Below are positions 61,939-64,000 of a stretch of DNA of 64,000 nt, one piece after another. The stretch is from Blautia sp. (GTDB lineage Bacteria > Bacillota > Clostridia > Lachnospirales > Lachnospiraceae), in assembly GCA_023664455.1 (NCBI GenBank), contig JAMPFM010000002.1, forward strand, positions 1-64,000. Direction: 5' to 3'. Positions within the stretch are counted from its first letter, which is position 1. Every line of letters starts with the position of its first letter. The translations under genes and the position numbers were made by a program. The notes under the pieces were generated by a model that was not told where the DNA came from, did no database searches, and saw only the letters and a list, made by a program, of their open reading frames with translations.

Positions 61939-64000
61939 TCAAATGATCCGCCCATCATTATCAAACCTGTATGTTCCGCTTTCCAAGCGATGTTTTTTTC
62001 CATTTGGTAAAATAACATTTGCTATTGTATTGAAAGGAATTTCCATTTCATATTGGAAACCTGTCCCCTCTTCATAATGCCAACTGCTTACATAAGTCCC
62101 AAATACAGACTCCCAGCGTCCTTTTACGAAAGAAAATCTCGTATCCGGCATGGGTCTTATCGTCATCGGGATATCCTGCCCCATCGTCGGGTGAAATCCG
62201 CACATATACCGGTACATCCAGTCCGCAATACTGCCATAAGCGTAATGATTCAGGCTGTTCATCCCCGTACCGCTTATCACGCCATCTTCTCCTAACGAGT
62301 TCCAACGCTCCCAGACGGTAGTCGCTCCCAGGTTCACCTCATAGAGCCAGCCTGGATATTCTTCGTTGAGAAGCAAATCGTAGGATAAATCATTACACCC
62401 GTTATCCGATAACGCCGGACATAAAATCGGCGTTCCAAGAAAACCGGTGTTCAAATGTCCGTCATTTTCTTCTATCTGGCGTTTTAAATCTGCCTTTAAC
62501 TTTTCCGCCGCATGTTCGGGGTAAAGCCCGATATGTAATAAAAAGGCGCATGCCGTCTGGGTCAAATCAATTTTCAGCCGTCCGTCTGCCGTAAAATAGA
62601 AGCCGATAAACGCCTTTTTAATCTTTTCCGAAAGCTCCCGGTATTCTTCCGCTTCCGCCAGTCCCAATGCCTTCGCTGTCTGCGCCAGCGTCAGCATAGA
62701 CTGATAGTAACATGCTGAGGCAAGAAAACCAGCGTCCGTCTTCCCCACCGGGTTATGAATATTGCCGTTATCTAATGCCAGCCAGTCCCCCAACTGCCTA
62801 TCGTTCTGCCATAGGAACGGAATTTCGTTTTCTTTAGAACGTCCTCTGACATATTCGATCCATTCTTTCATCATCGGGTACTGTTCCCTAAGAAGCGCCT
62901 TATCGCCATAGTACTGATAGAGCGTCCAGGGAAGCGTGACTGCCACATCGCCCCAGATACATGCGCCGGTATCCAGATAAAAAGGATTCGTCCGCTCATT
63001 CACCGGGACCTTGGGTCTTGGGGAAAAGAAAGGAATCGCTCCATTGCTCAACCCCTGTTCTAAATGCAGACTCCTTGTATAATGATGGAAAAAGGCGCTG
63101 CTGTCCATATGGAAACAAGCCGTATTGGCAAAGATATTGGCATCCCCCGTCCATCCCATGCGCTCATCCCGCTGGGGGCAATCGGTAGGAATATCCAGAA
63201 AATTACATTTCTGGGAACGCAGGGTATTTTCAAATAACTGATTTATCTTCGTATCGGAAGTCTCGATAAAGCCGGTTCTCTCGATATCGGACATGAGGCG
63301 ATAAGCCCGAAACGTTAGTTTCTGCCCTTCCTTTAACCCCTCGACTTTGACATAGCGGAAGCCATAATAGGTAAAGTGCGGCCGCACCGTCTTCTCTGCT
63401 CCATCGGAAGTATAGACAAACTCCGCCTTTGCCGTCCTTAGATTATCCCGGTAAAAACCGCCGTTCTGCAATACTTCGCCGTATTGCAGACGAATCTGTT
63501 GTCCGCTATCTAACTTCCCCTGCCATTCCACCCAGCCGGTGATACTTTTGCCAAAATCCAGCAGCAGATAGCCGTCCGGGCGCTCTTTTTCTGATACAGG
63601 CGCATAGTCGCCCACTTTATGAATCGGCGGATTGGACCTTGCCGTCAGCAGGGAAGTATCATCCTGTAATACTTCCACTGTAAGGGGCATAGGCGCAAGC
63701 AAATCATTCTGACATTCCCCGTCGTAAATTCCGTTTCCCAGAATATTGCCCGCTTTCGCCTGCCAGTTTCCATCCGTATCAATGCGCTCAATCCGTCCCG
63801 ATTCATACTCCAGATATAGCTCTGCAATGCATTTTTTTCTTTCCCCATATAAATCCAGATAGACATCGTCAAATCCGAACCTGCCTTTATACCAGCCTTC
63901 CCCCAGAGAAATACTGACACAGTTGTCACCTTTTCGCAGATAGTCCGTCAGGTCAAAGGTCTGATATTCTAACAGCAAATCGTAGGAATGATAGCCCGGA
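61939..64000 (-). CDS. Alpha-L-rhamnosidase, GH78 family (5' end outside window)
   Basis: The frame is open to the right edge (PGYHSYDLLLEYQ at the very end), so the gene begins beyond the window. It releases terminal L-rhamnose from plant glycosides and pectic polysaccharides. GH78 motifs: ISLGEGWYKGRFGFDD, the catalytic-region sequence FLDIPTDCPQRDERMGWTGD (with the general-acid Glu in DER), ALDNGNIHNPVGKTDAGFLA and ATTVWERWNSLGEDG. The C-terminal beta-sandwich ends at 61939. The sugar-sensing GGDEF gene follows by 62 bp and is probably co-transcribed. There is no signal peptide in the visible part; the enzyme's location is unknown. Confidence 0.9.
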   Translation of the reverse strand, partial: PGYHSYDLLLEYQTFDLTDYLRKGDNCVSISLGEGWYKGRFGFDDVYLDLYGERKKCIAELYLEYESGRIERIDTDGNWQAKAGNILGNGIYDGECQNDLLAPMPLTVEVLQDDTSLLTARSNPPIHKVGDYAPVSEKERPDGYLLLDFGKSITGWVEWQGKLDSGQQIRLQYGEVLQNGGFYRDNLRTAKAEFVYTSDGAEKTVRPHFTYYGFRYVKVEGLKEGQKLTFRAYRLMSDIERTGFIETSDTKINQLFENTLRSQKCNFLDIPTDCPQRDERMGWTGDANIFANTACFHMDSSAFFHHYTRSLHLEQGLSNGAIPFFSPRPKVPVNERTNPFYLDTGACIWGDVAVTLPWTLYQYYGDKALLREQYPMMKEWIEYVRGRSKENEIPFLWQNDRQLGDWLALDNGNIHNPVGKTDAGFLASACYYQSMLTLAQTAKALGLAEAEEYRELSEKIKKAFIGFYFTADGRLKIDLTQTACAFLLHIGLYPEHAAEKLKADLKRQIEENDGHLNTGFLGTPILCPALSDNGCNDLSYDLLLNEEYPGWLYEVNLGATTVWERWNSLGEDGVISGTGMNSLNHYAYGSIADWMYRYMCGFHPTMGQDIPMTIRPMPDTRFSFVKGRWESVFGTYVSSWHYEEGTGFQYEMEIPFNTIANVILPNGKKHRLESGTYRFDNDGRII

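Noticed and set aside
61878..62018. 47-residue extension of the sugar-sensor/GGDEF protein
   Set aside because: It would overlap the rhamnosidase 3' end in another frame, and a strong AAGGAGAGG site stands before the ATG at 61877.

Overview
The window looks like chromosomal DNA of a motile, spore-forming member of the Clostridia, most likely a Lachnospiraceae relative. The evidence is a Firmicutes-type fla/che operon next to topA-codY, the sporulation genes spoIIP, gpr and a sigK-type sigma factor, low-to-moderate GC, strong AGGAGG ribosome binding sites, frequent TTG/GTG starts, and TTGACA/TATAAT promoters. Almost every gene lies on the minus strand. Only rpsT and a PurF-like gene are on the plus strand. 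I see no rRNA, tRNA, CRISPR array, prophage or complete insertion sequence.

Layout in transcription order, from high to low coordinates: (1) 64000-58235, an alpha-L-rhamnosidase (cut by the window edge), a sugar-binding-domain/GGDEF protein and a chemoreceptor; (2) 58095-56417, a two-gene SufC/SufB-like Fe-S module with its own promoter and terminator; (3) 56195-51128, a second chemoreceptor, a divergent PurF-like protein lacking the N-terminal cysteine, and a zinc-ribbon/TPM-domain gene pair; (4) 51014-44953, rpsT (plus strand), gpr-spoIIP and lepA-hemW; (5) 44724-38586, sigK, a degenerate HD-GYP protein and pilT, then comM-dprA; (6) a broken Rpn-family gene at 38314-37304; (7) 36816-16194, a type IV pilus locus: pilC, pilA, pilD, a pilM-pilN fusion, pilO, four minor-pilin-like genes, a 2280-residue secreted protein and pilB; (8) 16067-13217, topA-codY; (9) 12969-1, flgB-flgC-fliE-fliF-fliG-fliH-fliI-fliJ-motE-like-fliK-flgD-TIGR02530-flgE-flbD.

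The genes form a motility and surface-sensing block. It holds the basal-body, export and hook genes of the flagellum, a nearly complete type IV pilus machine, two chemoreceptors, one likely diguanylate cyclase and one likely inactive c-di-GMP hydrolase relative. CodY, the nutrient regulator, is encoded directly upstream of the flagellar promoter. That promoter has a CodY-like half-consensus in its spacer.

The most interesting part is the pilus tip region (18005-31315). Four minor-pilin-like genes, two of them very large, precede a giant acidic secreted protein with a beta/gamma-crystallin-like module and calcium-loop motifs. The order resembles the PilV-W-X-Y1 tip operon of Gram-negative bacteria, but the giant protein does not look like PilY1. 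Noncoding features worth attention are a palindromic intergenic repeat in several copies, a roughly 260-nt structured leader in front of pilC, a five-tract G-quadruplex motif upstream of that promoter, a 146-bp nested inverted repeat downstream of pilT, and a 52-bp tandem duplication followed by a perfect 16-bp-stem hairpin between gpr and rpsT.
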